From Candidatus Micrarchaeota archaeon CG10_big_fil_rev_8_21_14_0_10_45_29 (GTDB lineage Archaea; Micrarchaeota; Micrarchaeia; Anstonellales; Anstonellaceae), in assembly GCA_002778455.1 (NCBI GenBank), contig PFCD01000005.1, positions 27,295 through 91,294 on the forward strand: DNA of 64,000 bases. The letters are read 5' to 3'. The notes beneath the pieces are model-generated. The model had not been told where the DNA came from, did not search any database, and saw only the letters and a list, made by a program, of their open reading frames with translations. Shown piece by piece: positions 45,219-53,946 of the stretch; position 1 is the first letter of the stretch, and each line of letters starts with the position of its first letter. Made by a program: the position numbers and the translations under genes.

Positions 45219-46379
45219 TTAAGAAATTCCGAACAGCCCAAGCAGAGATGATAAAATAATCTCAATTATCCCTTTTTCTTTTTGAGGCTCAGCTTGCACC
45301 CATTCTCCGCACTGCGTCTCCTCTTTTTCCTTGCTCGCATCAATCCCGCTGTCTTTGCAAACATATTCGTAAGAAACAGAAGTGCAGTTTGCAGCCCAGC
45401 CATCCCTCATTCTCTGAAAAGTTATCTCCCCTTTTTTCTTATACTCGCATTTCATATAAAATTCCCCGCATGTTATTTCCGATTTTTCCTCAAATTCGTC
45501 CAGATTACTCTTCCCTTCCGCATCCAGGCAGTATTTTCTGTAAGTAATATTTTCGCAATCTCTCTGCCTCCCGTCATTTGCATACTGCACGCCCTCCTCT
45601 TTAGAATATTGCTCAAATTCCCCCCAGCCAAAGCATTTCTCAAGCCCGCTTCCGCATTGCGCCCCATTATACGCCTGTATGCAAACGTCCCCGTAAAGGC
45701 AGTTTCTCTCAAACTCCCAGCCGCCTTTCTTATCGCACACAAATATGCTGTTTGAGGCGCATTTGCTCTCCCCCTCTTTGCAGAGAGCCCCTCCCGCAGG
45801 CACGCATTGCCCTGCCTCGCAAACCCTTCCGTCCGTGCATATCACATCGCTGCTCCAATTCCTGCTCTCTTTGCAATATTTGTATGAAACATCACCTGTG
45901 CATTCCCTCGCATCCTTCTCGCACTGCGCGCACCATCCCTCGCCGGCGCACCCTTTCTCGCAATACTGGTAATTTACCCAGGTCAAATTTTTGTTGCAAA
46001 TAAGCACAATATCCTCATTATCCCAAGAGCACCTAACATCTCCCTCTTCCCTGCACTCTATGGGCGTGTATTGGGAGCACTTCCCCCCATCGCACCCTTC
46101 GCCAAAATCGCACGGCACAGCTATGGTCCATTTTCCGTTTTCCTCGCAAACATTGTATTTTGTAGGCGATGCGCACTCCTTCTCCCCCGGCTCGCATTGC
46201 ATGCACTCGCCGTCAAAGCAGCCTATGGCGCACTCTTCCACCACCCACTCCCCGCTAACGCATTTTTTCGCAATATTTCCCGGTGCGCACACCCTGTTGT
46301 CCCCGCTGCAAGGAGCGGAAAATAAAATCCCTGCCAAAAAAAGAGCCGCAAATATTGAGAATAAAATAAGTTTTGCCAT
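45219..46379 (-). CDS. Secreted Cys-rich modular protein with C-terminal hydrophobic segment
   Basis: Signal peptide LILFSIFAALFLAGILF; repeated modules such as CxxG..KCVSGEWVVEECAIGCFDGEC; C-terminal IIEIILSSLLGLFGIS. Confidence 0.65.
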   Translation of the reverse strand: MAKLILFSIFAALFLAGILFSAPCSGDNRVCAPGNIAKKCVSGEWVVEECAIGCFDGECMQCEPGEKECASPTKYNVCEENGKWTIAVPCDFGEGCDGGKCSQYTPIECREEGDVRCSWDNEDIVLICNKNLTWVNYQYCEKGCAGEGWCAQCEKDARECTGDVSYKYCKESRNWSSDVICTDGRVCEAGQCVPAGGALCKEGESKCASNSIFVCDKKGGWEFERNCLYGDVCIQAYNGAQCGSGLEKCFGWGEFEQYSKEEGVQYANDGRQRDCENITYRKYCLDAEGKSNLDEFEEKSEITCGEFYMKCEYKKKGEITFQRMRDGWAANCTSVSYEYVCKDSGIDASKEKEETQCGEWVQAEPQKEKGIIEIILSSLLGLFGIS

Positions 46380-46436
46380 GCCCTAAATTTGCTTTTGCTG
46401 TTTATATCTCTTTCTAACCTAAACCGCACAGTATAG

Positions 46437-47195
46437 CTACTTTGAGCCGAGGTTGAATATGTTCAATTCCAGCTTTTTATCCTTCTCAAGTTTTTTTGCA
46501 ATCTCTTCCAAAACAATTTTCTTTATTTTCATGTATTCCTCCTTTGGGTACTGCACGTTTCCAATCGCGTAGCGAAGCGATTTTGCATTAAAACAAAACA
46601 TGCACTCGGTTGAATTTTCAAGATTATGGCAGAAGTAGCAGTCTGAGCAGTTTGTGGAGTTTGAAACCTCAAAACATCTTGAGAGCTTGAGGGAATCGTA
46701 GCATTTTATGCAGGTTTTTGATGAGAATGCCCTGTCGCAACCAAAGACGTATTCAGATTCTCGGGGCCACATGCAAAAGGCGCAGAATTTGTTGTTTGCA
46801 AAATAGAGCAATTTGTAGCAGTAGCTTGAGTAGGCAGTTGTGCTGCATTCGTACAGCTCAGTGTTTTTTCCGACTATCCCTTCCGGGGAATAGAAAGTCA
46901 TCCCCTTTAGGAGTTTTGGGGCGTTCTGCAAGTTTATTTTGCCCGTGTTTTCCTCTCCGATGTTCCTTCCTGAGAGAGTAAGGGATTCCTCAAGAGTTAC
47001 AAGGAGATTTCTGGTTTTCTCAACCTGTATGAAGGATGGAATCGGCATGGGGGTTTGGCTCATTGCCGATTTTTGGGTGGATGGGACCATCACATTCTCG
47101 GAGAGCCATTCCCCATAGTTGTCCATGTTTTTTAGGGGTGTGCCGAGGACTATCTTGCTGACAGTTGTAAATGCCTCATCTATGTCACTTTTCAT
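46437..47195 (-). CDS. Cys-rich repeat-family protein, type A copy 1
   Basis: CIKCYDSLKLSRCFEVSNSTNCSDCYFCHNLENSTECMFCFNAKSLRYAIGNVQYPKEEYMKIKK...LEKDKKLELNIFNLG. Confidence 0.72.
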   Translation of the reverse strand: MKSDIDEAFTTVSKIVLGTPLKNMDNYGEWLSENVMVPSTQKSAMSQTPMPIPSFIQVEKTRNLLVTLEESLTLSGRNIGEENTGKINLQNAPKLLKGMTFYSPEGIVGKNTELYECSTTAYSSYCYKLLYFANNKFCAFCMWPRESEYVFGCDRAFSSKTCIKCYDSLKLSRCFEVSNSTNCSDCYFCHNLENSTECMFCFNAKSLRYAIGNVQYPKEEYMKIKKIVLEEIAKKLEKDKKLELNIFNLGSK

Positions 47196-47946
47196 AGGAA
47201 TCAGCCATTATGTCGGCTATTTTCGGGATGAACTTTTTTGACTCAAGGGTATCGGCAAACTCGGCTATCAGTTTTTTCTTGAGTTTGAGGTATTCGGGTT
47301 TTTCAAGCTGCACATTTCCTATCATATTGCGCTTGTTTCTTTGGTTGAAGGTAAATATGCAGTCAGAGCAGTCCTCAAGGTTGCAGCAGTAGTAGCAGTC
47401 TGAGGAGAGGAAGACGCGCAGGCACTCCATTGTGCGCACGGAGCGGTGGGTGTGGCATGAGCATATGAGAAACTTTGAGTCTGGGACCTTGTCACAGCCG
47501 AATATGCTCTCGCTCAGGCGCACGTCGCTTGAGTATGCCACGAATTTGCTTGTAAAGACGCGTATTGAGCTTGAGACATACTGGGCGTCCTCGCAGGTAT
47601 CAGAATTTTCGACCTCCCTTGAATTGCCCACAACCATATTCCCGCTGTAGCATATTTTGCCAGAGATTGATTCGAGGATGGAATCCATATCCTTGATTTG
47701 GTTTATGCCAAGTTTCACGGAATGGGGAATTTTTTCGTATTGCGCCATCTCATCATGGGCTATGAATTTTGCCCCTTTCGAGTAGGCAGAGGATGAGACG
47801 GCAACGCTTTTGCCGCTTATGCTTGAGGTTTTCATGGATGGTTTTTCCACGTATTCTGAAAGGTAGTCGCCATACTGCCGAAGCTCCCCTATTTCCCTTG
47901 AGAGGAGTATTTTGCATATGGATTTCCACGCGTCATTTATGTCCAT
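47185..47946 (-). CDS. Cys-rich repeat-family protein, type B copy 1
   Basis: LSSDCYYCCNLEDCSDCIFTFNQRNKRNMIGNVQLEKPEYLKLKKKLIAEF...IPKIADIM. Overlaps the downstream gene by 11 bp. Confidence 0.72.
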   Translation of the reverse strand: MDINDAWKSICKILLSREIGELRQYGDYLSEYVEKPSMKTSSISGKSVAVSSSAYSKGAKFIAHDEMAQYEKIPHSVKLGINQIKDMDSILESISGKICYSGNMVVGNSREVENSDTCEDAQYVSSSIRVFTSKFVAYSSDVRLSESIFGCDKVPDSKFLICSCHTHRSVRTMECLRVFLSSDCYYCCNLEDCSDCIFTFNQRNKRNMIGNVQLEKPEYLKLKKKLIAEFADTLESKKFIPKIADIMADSYEK

Positions 47947-48712
47947 TGCATCCCAGATTAAATATATTCAAATCAAGCTTTTTATCCTTCTCCAATTTTG
48001 CAGCCACTTCCCCCAAAACAATTTTCTTCACTCTATCATATTCTGCCTGCCCCACAACACGATTTGCAATGGCATAGTGCAATCCCTTTGCATTTGAGCA
48101 AAACATGGAATCGCGCATATTCTGGCAGTTGTGGCAAAAATAGCAATCCGAGCAATCTGAGGAATGGGAAACCTCAAAGCACCTGGACAAATTAACAGAA
48201 TTATAGCATTTTAGGGCAAATTTGCATGAAAAAGTAAAATGCGAGCCGATGCAATACTCCGAATTTCGCGGCCAGAAGCAGTATGAGCTGTTTTTGCATT
48301 TTCCCATCCACGTGCCCATATAGCAGTTTGAGGACCAGAAATAAACCCCGCACTTTACCATATTAACATTTGCGCCAAACATGACATCAGGGGAATATTT
48401 GCTTATCTTTTTCAAAGAATTTTTAGCATTTGCCACGCTTAATTTCTCAACCTCCTGCATTGAGAGCTTTTTCTCCCCCTCAACCCATGCCTCATCCAAT
48501 AAAACCGCGTTTTTGCTGGCATCAGTATAATAAGGGTATGAGGGAGTCCACATGCTCTTGCCGCTCACGGCGGATTTTTGCTCAACAGGCGGGGCGACGT
48601 TTTGCAAAAGCCATCTCTCATAATCAAAGTGGTTTGAGAGCGCTTTGCCCAATACCACTTTTGTGACCGACTGGAAATCCTTTTCAAATATTTGCATGTT
48701 TTCCCCTGCCAT
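47933..48712 (-). CDS. Cys-rich repeat-family protein, type A copy 2
   Basis: ALKCYNSVNLSRCFEVSHSSDCSDCYFCHNCQNMRDSMFCSNAKGLHYAIANRVVGQAEYDRVKKIVL...LEKDKKLDLNIFNLG. Overlaps the downstream gene by 14 bp. Confidence 0.72.
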   Translation of the reverse strand: MAGENMQIFEKDFQSVTKVVLGKALSNHFDYERWLLQNVAPPVEQKSAVSGKSMWTPSYPYYTDASKNAVLLDEAWVEGEKKLSMQEVEKLSVANAKNSLKKISKYSPDVMFGANVNMVKCGVYFWSSNCYMGTWMGKCKNSSYCFWPRNSEYCIGSHFTFSCKFALKCYNSVNLSRCFEVSHSSDCSDCYFCHNCQNMRDSMFCSNAKGLHYAIANRVVGQAEYDRVKKIVLGEVAAKLEKDKKLDLNIFNLGCNGHK

Positions 48713-48717
48713 GTGAA

Positions 48718-49527
48718 TTACCCTTTCATCAAGTCAAGAATTGAGGGAATCTCTTTTTTCTTTTTGAGCTCTTCCCTCATCTCATCAAGCAATTTTTTCT
48801 TTAATTCAAAGAATTTCTCTTTCTCCAACTGCAAATTCCCTATGCAATCAATCTTATTTTTCTGGTTAAATGAAAAAAGGCAATTGTTGCACTGCTCCAA
48901 AGTGGCGCAATAAAAGCAGTCGTTGCATGTATAGCACCTAAAATTCTCCATGCACCTGTTTTGCTCAAACACTTCATAGCAATTTATGCAAAATTTCGTC
49001 TCCCCTCCCCCAGAGCTTCCAAAACAGTATTCACAAAAGCGCAAAACTGACGAATAAGCCATAAATTTGCAGTCATACAATTCATTGCAATGGTGCAAAT
49101 ACCTGGAATTCGCGCACGAGTCGCAGTCCTCAAAATTTGAGCTGTTGCCAGAAATCAAATTTCCGCCATAATAAAATTTCTCCCTTATCGCAGACACAAT
49201 AGAGTCAATGTCTTTTATCTCATTTACATTAAGCTTCACTTCCCTGAACATCTTGTCATATTTTTCCTGCTCATCCAAAGAAATAAATTTGGCGCTTTTG
49301 CAAAAAGAAGGCGAGGAAGTGGTGACTTTTTTGCCGGAAAGCGCGGATTTGCGAAATTGCACCTCTTCCACGTATTTCATCAAGTATTTCTCATAATCGG
49401 CAATATCGCCCAACTGCCCGCCAAGCAATATTTGGCACGTCTCATCCCATGCCTTTGAGAGCTGCGCGTCCATGAAATAATTAGGGTGCTGAAGCTTTTT
49501 AGGTTTAGGGAACTCAGATTTCGCCAT
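48718..49527 (-). CDS. Cys-rich repeat-family protein, type B copy 2
   Basis: FCINCYEVFEQNRCMENFRCYTCNDCFYCATLEQCNNCLFSFNQKNKIDCIGNLQLEKEKFFELKKKLLDEM...IPSILDLM. Confidence 0.72.
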   Translation of the reverse strand: MAKSEFPKPKKLQHPNYFMDAQLSKAWDETCQILLGGQLGDIADYEKYLMKYVEEVQFRKSALSGKKVTTSSPSFCKSAKFISLDEQEKYDKMFREVKLNVNEIKDIDSIVSAIREKFYYGGNLISGNSSNFEDCDSCANSRYLHHCNELYDCKFMAYSSVLRFCEYCFGSSGGGETKFCINCYEVFEQNRCMENFRCYTCNDCFYCATLEQCNNCLFSFNQKNKIDCIGNLQLEKEKFFELKKKLLDEMREELKKKKEIPSILDLMKG

Positions 49528-50179
49528 ACTCTTGCGCCCCTTCCAAGGATATTCTAGGGTCCCAGTAGTGCATGCTGATTGTGTCGTACCCTTCCGCTTT
49601 CCTCAGGGCATATGTCATTTTAGATGCAATTTCCGTCCTTGCAACGCCTTCCTTCTCTTGCCACCATCTGCGATGCGAGCGAAGATATCGTGCCTTCAGC
49701 CCCTCAAAAATCCCTTGCGGGCGAGTTGAGCGCAAGTCGCTTAAAATTCCAAGTTCATGTATCAGCTTGTCGGTTGCATCATAAATCGGCTCTCTCCCGG
49801 TAGCGGCCCTGTCCATTATCCCCTCAAGTTCGCCCATCAAGTTTCTTTTTATAAATGCATCTCTGTCCTGCTCATACGCGTCTGCAAGCCGCCTCACATC
49901 CTTTACAGTAATATCGAGAGTATCCATAATTTCTTTCTCCGAGCGAGGGGGGTTTTTCTCCTCTTTGCCGCTATTTTCATTTTTTGGCTTTTTCTTGCCT
50001 TCTTCATCCCCTGCCATAATGCTCTCAGGGAGGCACGGCTCACGCCCGTTTGCAAACACATTTAAGAAATATCTTGATGCAAAGCCCTTGCCCACTGCTC
50101 TCATAAATCTCCAGGCGCCCTTATTTTTCTTTTTTCTGCCATCCCCCAACTTTCTTTCCGAGCAAGCAATTGATTTCAT
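49514..50179 (-). CDS. Hypothetical charged protein, first gene of the Cys-rich operon (start possibly internal at MAGDEEGKK)
   Basis: ORF overlaps the downstream type-B gene by 14 bp on the same strand; no family recognised. Confidence 0.5.
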   Translation of the reverse strand: MKSIACSERKLGDGRKKKNKGAWRFMRAVGKGFASRYFLNVFANGREPCLPESIMAGDEEGKKKPKNENSGKEEKNPPRSEKEIMDTLDITVKDVRRLADAYEQDRDAFIKRNLMGELEGIMDRAATGREPIYDATDKLIHELGILSDLRSTRPQGIFEGLKARYLRSHRRWWQEKEGVARTEIASKMTYALRKAEGYDTISMHYWDPRISLEGAQEYGEI

Positions 50180-50287
50180 TTTATCACCAACGGAAGAATT
50201 TGCGACTTTCTTCTATATTAAAATTGTTTCTATTTTTTAACCGAAAATAACAAATGTTTATATAATTTAGCAAATAATGGTTAATTA

Positions 50288-51265
50288 ATGGCAAAAGAAT
50301 TGCTTGACTTAACAGACAAAAAAATCCTCTCCGAACTTGACAAAAACTGCCGCATATCAAACGCATCGCTTGCAAAAAAGGCAAGAAAGTCAAGGGAAGC
50401 CGTAAAATACCGAATAGCCATGCTTCAAAAAAGGGGAATACTCACCCGCTTCATAACCTCAATAAACCCCTCAAAGCTGGGCTATTACATTTTCAAGGTT
50501 TACCTGAAGCTTGAGAACATACCGCTTGAGAGGGAAAAATTCTTTGATGAGCTAAAGAAAAACCCGGACATCTACTGGATGGGAATATCCGACGGCGCCT
50601 TTGACTGCGTGTTCGCGATTCTCTCAAAGGGAATTCCAGAATATTTTGAGAAAATAAATTTCCTTCTCTCAAAATACAAGCACCTGATAGTCAGCAAGGT
50701 GCTTGGCACCATGGTGGACACGGCGCAATTTAACAAAAAATTCTTTTTGCAGGAAAGGGAGGGAAAATCCGCGGCGTGGGGGGGCGACGTGGTTGAAAAC
50801 AAAATTGATTCCCTTGATTACAAAATTCTCTCAATTCTTGCAAACAACGCCAGGATTCCCACCGCCCAGCTTGCAAGAACATGCGGCTCAACAATGCAAA
50901 TAGTGAGGAGCCGCATAAAAAACCTTGAGAAAAAAGGAATAATCCTCGGCTACCGAATAGATGTGGATTTCAATAAATTGGGGCTTGAATTCTTCAAGGC
51001 AATAATCTATTTTCGCACCCTCTCAAAAAAGGACGAAAAGGCGCTCTTTGAGTGGATGCGCACCCACCCCGACTCGCTCTACTACATCAGAAGCCTCGCG
51101 CCGTGGGAGGTGGAATTTGAATTTGTTGCCAAAAGCTACCAGCATTTCAACTCAATAATAAATGATTTGAGAAAAAGGTTTCCCCATGTGATACGAAATT
51201 ACGAGCACCTTATAATGATACATGAGGCATGGATGCCTGCCTACGGCTCAATCCCAAGCGAATAA
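50288..51265 (+). CDS. Lrp/AsnC-family transcriptional regulator with two winged-helix modules
   Basis: LDLTDKKILSELDKNCRISNASLAKKARKSREAVKYRIAML and LDYKILSILANNARIPTAQLARTCGSTMQIVRSRIKNLEKKGII. Confidence 0.9.
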   Translation: MAKELLDLTDKKILSELDKNCRISNASLAKKARKSREAVKYRIAMLQKRGILTRFITSINPSKLGYYIFKVYLKLENIPLEREKFFDELKKNPDIYWMGISDGAFDCVFAILSKGIPEYFEKINFLLSKYKHLIVSKVLGTMVDTAQFNKKFFLQEREGKSAAWGGDVVENKIDSLDYKILSILANNARIPTAQLARTCGSTMQIVRSRIKNLEKKGIILGYRIDVDFNKLGLEFFKAIIYFRTLSKKDEKALFEWMRTHPDSLYYIRSLAPWEVEFEFVAKSYQHFNSIINDLRKRFPHVIRNYEHLIMIHEAWMPAYGSIPSE

Positions 51266-51303
51266 AAAAACAGAAAAAAACAACAAAAAATAAGAAAAAG
51301 GGC

Positions 51304-51789
51304 TTAGCGCCTAAACCCTCTCATCTTTTTTGCCGCAGACGTCATGCCACGGTACGCCCTTGTGCGCGCAAGGTTCATCCCTGCCAATTTGGCATCAACA
51401 AGTATCACTTCAAAATACTTTTTCTGCCCGTCGGCGCCCACCCAATAAGAGTTCAAAACGTCCATATTGGAAAATTTCCTGTTGGCTCTCTGCTCTGCGG
51501 TGTGCCTCAAAGAGACGCCCGGCGCCAGATATCTCACGTTTTTGCCCGGCTTCCTGCCTCCCGAGGGCTTTCTCCTCTTTCTCATTCCTCGTGTTAAGCG
51601 AACTCTCACAATAATAATGCCCTGCTTTGCCTTGTAGCCAAGCATTCTTGCCCTCGACAAATTAGTGGGCCTCTCAACCTTCTCAATCGCGCCTGCGCTT
51701 CTCCACAATGCAAGCCTTTGCCTGTAAATCTGCTCGCGCTCATGGTATTCCTTCTCAAAGGTTTTTCTGATGTATTTGTACATTCCCAT
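51304..51789 (-). CDS. rpl15e: Ribosomal protein L15e
   Basis: MGMYKYIRKTFEKEYHEREQIYRQRLALWR...GRKPGKNVRYLAPGVSLRHTAEQRANRKFSNMDVLNSYWVG. Confidence 0.96.
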   Translation of the reverse strand: MGMYKYIRKTFEKEYHEREQIYRQRLALWRSAGAIEKVERPTNLSRARMLGYKAKQGIIIVRVRLTRGMRKRRKPSGGRKPGKNVRYLAPGVSLRHTAEQRANRKFSNMDVLNSYWVGADGQKKYFEVILVDAKLAGMNLARTRAYRGMTSAAKKMRGFRR

Positions 51790-51925
51790 TGTCTCACCTG
51801 TATTTTCTTTTTTAAGCCCTTTTTGCATAGGAGCAAAAAGAAACGCTTTGCCTATTCAGGATACAAATCCCACATTTTGGCTGTATTTTCTATGAATTAA
51901 GTGCATTATAAACCTGCCCCTTCTC

Positions 51926-52876
51926 TTATAACAGCACTTTTGTTTTGAAAGGCCTGCAGCTGATGCTATCTTCCCCTATTCTCCTCTCAGCTACATTAAA
52001 TTCAATAAACAGCCCCGCATCCCCGGGTTTGCATGCAAAATTTGCAGCCAGACTGCATTTTTTCGCCTTTGCCCTGCGAATAAGGGATTTTACAGAAGTA
52101 TTTTCAAAAACCATTTCAAGCGCTTGCGCATTCATCTCGCTGTGCGGCCATTCTATTTCCTTGCCGCTCAAAAAAGATTTCATCTTTATAGTGTCCCAGT
52201 CAACAAATAATTTTCCCTCAAGCTCGCGCGAGAAAAATTCCTTCAGGCTTGAGCTGAGCGCGCGAGAGCGCCCCTCGACTTTTTTCCTTGCCTGTTTTTT
52301 AGCAGTCCTTTTTACATGCTCTCTTACTTTTCCAAGAGCTGTTTTCACATTGCCCAATTTCTGGCAAACAGGATTTTTTTTCGCATGCTTTTTATGCACG
52401 ATGGCATCTTGCGCCTGGCTAAGCTTTGCTTTCGCGCCCGCAAGGGTGCGCATCACGCCTATTTCGGTGCTTTTTCTCTGCATAGGGGTAAGGTGCGGAA
52501 AAGAGAGGGCAGACAGCCCTTTTTTCATGATATGCACGCTTGTGGAAATGCTCTCAATTTCCCCTGCCCATCTCTGGTGCTCTGCAAACACAACCGCGTC
52601 AGGAATTTTTTGCATAAGCTCCTGCGCATGCGCCTCCAGCGCATCAAGGCGCTCCAAATGAGAATCAACATCAATATTATCAGCACTCTTAAGATGCGCT
52701 GCCAAAGCCTTTGCTTCGGCGGCAATTCCCATAACCTGCGCATCAATTTCCCCGGAGCTCTCGCCCCTCTCCATTGTTTCCACCATCTCATCAAGCAGGT
52801 GTGCAACAGAGGCTTCAATATGCAGTATTTGCCCTGAGATATGCGAATAATCCGCCGGCTTTTCCCCTCCACCCAT
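51926..52876 (-). CDS. Hypothetical helical/coiled-coil protein
   Basis: Long ORF with good coding character and charged helical content; no family recognised. Confidence 0.6.
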   Translation of the reverse strand: MGGGEKPADYSHISGQILHIEASVAHLLDEMVETMERGESSGEIDAQVMGIAAEAKALAAHLKSADNIDVDSHLERLDALEAHAQELMQKIPDAVVFAEHQRWAGEIESISTSVHIMKKGLSALSFPHLTPMQRKSTEIGVMRTLAGAKAKLSQAQDAIVHKKHAKKNPVCQKLGNVKTALGKVREHVKRTAKKQARKKVEGRSRALSSSLKEFFSRELEGKLFVDWDTIKMKSFLSGKEIEWPHSEMNAQALEMVFENTSVKSLIRRAKAKKCSLAANFACKPGDAGLFIEFNVAERRIGEDSISCRPFKTKVLL

Positions 52877-52963
52877 AACCTAGCTTATTTGTGCAGAATA
52901 TATAAACTTATTCTCAGCAAAAAAGCATTTTCTCCATGAGGCACCCAAAGCCACATTCTTATC

Positions 52964-53188
52964 CTAAAGCCCCTCAAGCTCCTCCCTTCTCAACCCTACT
53001 GCCGCCATAATTTCTTTTAGCGTGCCCCTTCTCAACTCTTTCCTGTGCACCGGAATTGTAACCCTTTGCCCAGTAGCATTGTGTTTTAGCTGGTAATGGC
53101 TTCCAGAAATGCGGTCTATGCAAAATCCCTTCTCATTGCACAAATACTTCACAAGCTTTTTTGCTTTTATGCAGGGCAATTTTGCCAT
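52964..53188 (-). CDS. hicA: HicA-like toxin (mRNA interferase)
   Basis: LCNEKGFCIDRISGSHYQLKHNATGQRVTIPVHRKELRRGTLKEIMAAVGL: HicA GSHxxxxH motif. Confidence 0.92.
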   Translation of the reverse strand: MAKLPCIKAKKLVKYLCNEKGFCIDRISGSHYQLKHNATGQRVTIPVHRKELRRGTLKEIMAAVGLRREELEGL

Positions 53189-53197
53189 CTCACAACC

Positions 53198-53446
53198 CTA
53201 TGCAGAAACAGACGCAATATCAATTCCCCTGCCTTTTTTTGCAAGGGCATGAAATTTTCGGGTTTCATTAGCTATGGACTCAAGATAGAGCCTGATGGCA
53301 TCCCTAATATTTTTCAAAGCCTCCTCTTTCGTGTCCCCGTCGCTTATGCAGCCGGGCAGTTCAGGCACAATTGCCACATAACCCCCATCTTCCTTATCCT
53401 CTTTCAAGACGACTGAATATTTGTTTGCCATAATGGCTTCTATCAT
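53198..53446 (-). CDS. hicB: HicB-like antitoxin
   Basis: YSVVLKEDKEDGGYVAIVPELPGCISDGDTKEEALKNIRDAIRLYLES: canonical HicB fold motif, 9 bp upstream of hicA. Confidence 0.92.
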   Translation of the reverse strand: MIEAIMANKYSVVLKEDKEDGGYVAIVPELPGCISDGDTKEEALKNIRDAIRLYLESIANETRKFHALAKKGRGIDIASVSA

Positions 53447-53486
53447 GCCTCAAATATAAACCTATTCTCGGCAATTTCTTCAAATT

Positions 53487-53942
53487 CTACCCCTTCGGGT
53501 GCCTTAAAAATGCGTTTTCCTCAAATTTTTTGTAATCCTCATCAGCCGCCCTGCTTCCCTCTTTCTCTATTGCCGGGCCGGTTTTCGCGATATTGTCAAT
53601 TTTTGCCAATTCAAATTCCATTTTTCTTTGCTGCTGCTTTGCAAAAGAATTCCAAAGCATTTGCGCATCATATCCCATTTCTTTTGCCTTTTGCATGAAA
53701 ATTTTCTTATACTCTTCCTTTAGCCCCTCATCCGACATTATTCTCTCCATTATCCTGTTCATTTCCGGCTTGGAAAACCTCTTGGGATTCTCTCTCCCAG
53801 TCTCCTCTTGCAGGATTTTATTTGCCTCAGGATTCTCTTTTGCAAATTCTGCTATCGCTGCCTTGTTTACTATTTCCACCTGCTCGCTCACTTTAACAGC
53901 TTCAGGCTCCCGCGTTTTTGTGGCAAATTGAAAAACAAGCAT
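53487..53942 (-). CDS. Hypothetical protein
   Basis: ORF with charged helical content; no family recognised. Confidence 0.5.
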   Translation of the reverse strand: MLVFQFATKTREPEAVKVSEQVEIVNKAAIAEFAKENPEANKILQEETGRENPKRFSKPEMNRIMERIMSDEGLKEEYKKIFMQKAKEMGYDAQMLWNSFAKQQQRKMEFELAKIDNIAKTGPAIEKEGSRAADEDYKKFEENAFLRHPKG

Positions 53943-53946
53943 AAAA

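Noticed and set aside
46437-49527. Annotating the Cys-rich paralogs as zinc-finger transcription factors
   Set aside because: CxxC spacing recurs regularly along the chain, and no DNA-binding helix pattern is seen; a repeat-fold explanation fits better.
51945-52661. 238-aa plus-strand ORF
   Set aside because: Antisense to the 316-aa coiled-coil ORF (51926-52876), which has better coding character and lies next to other minus-strand genes. Not fully certain.
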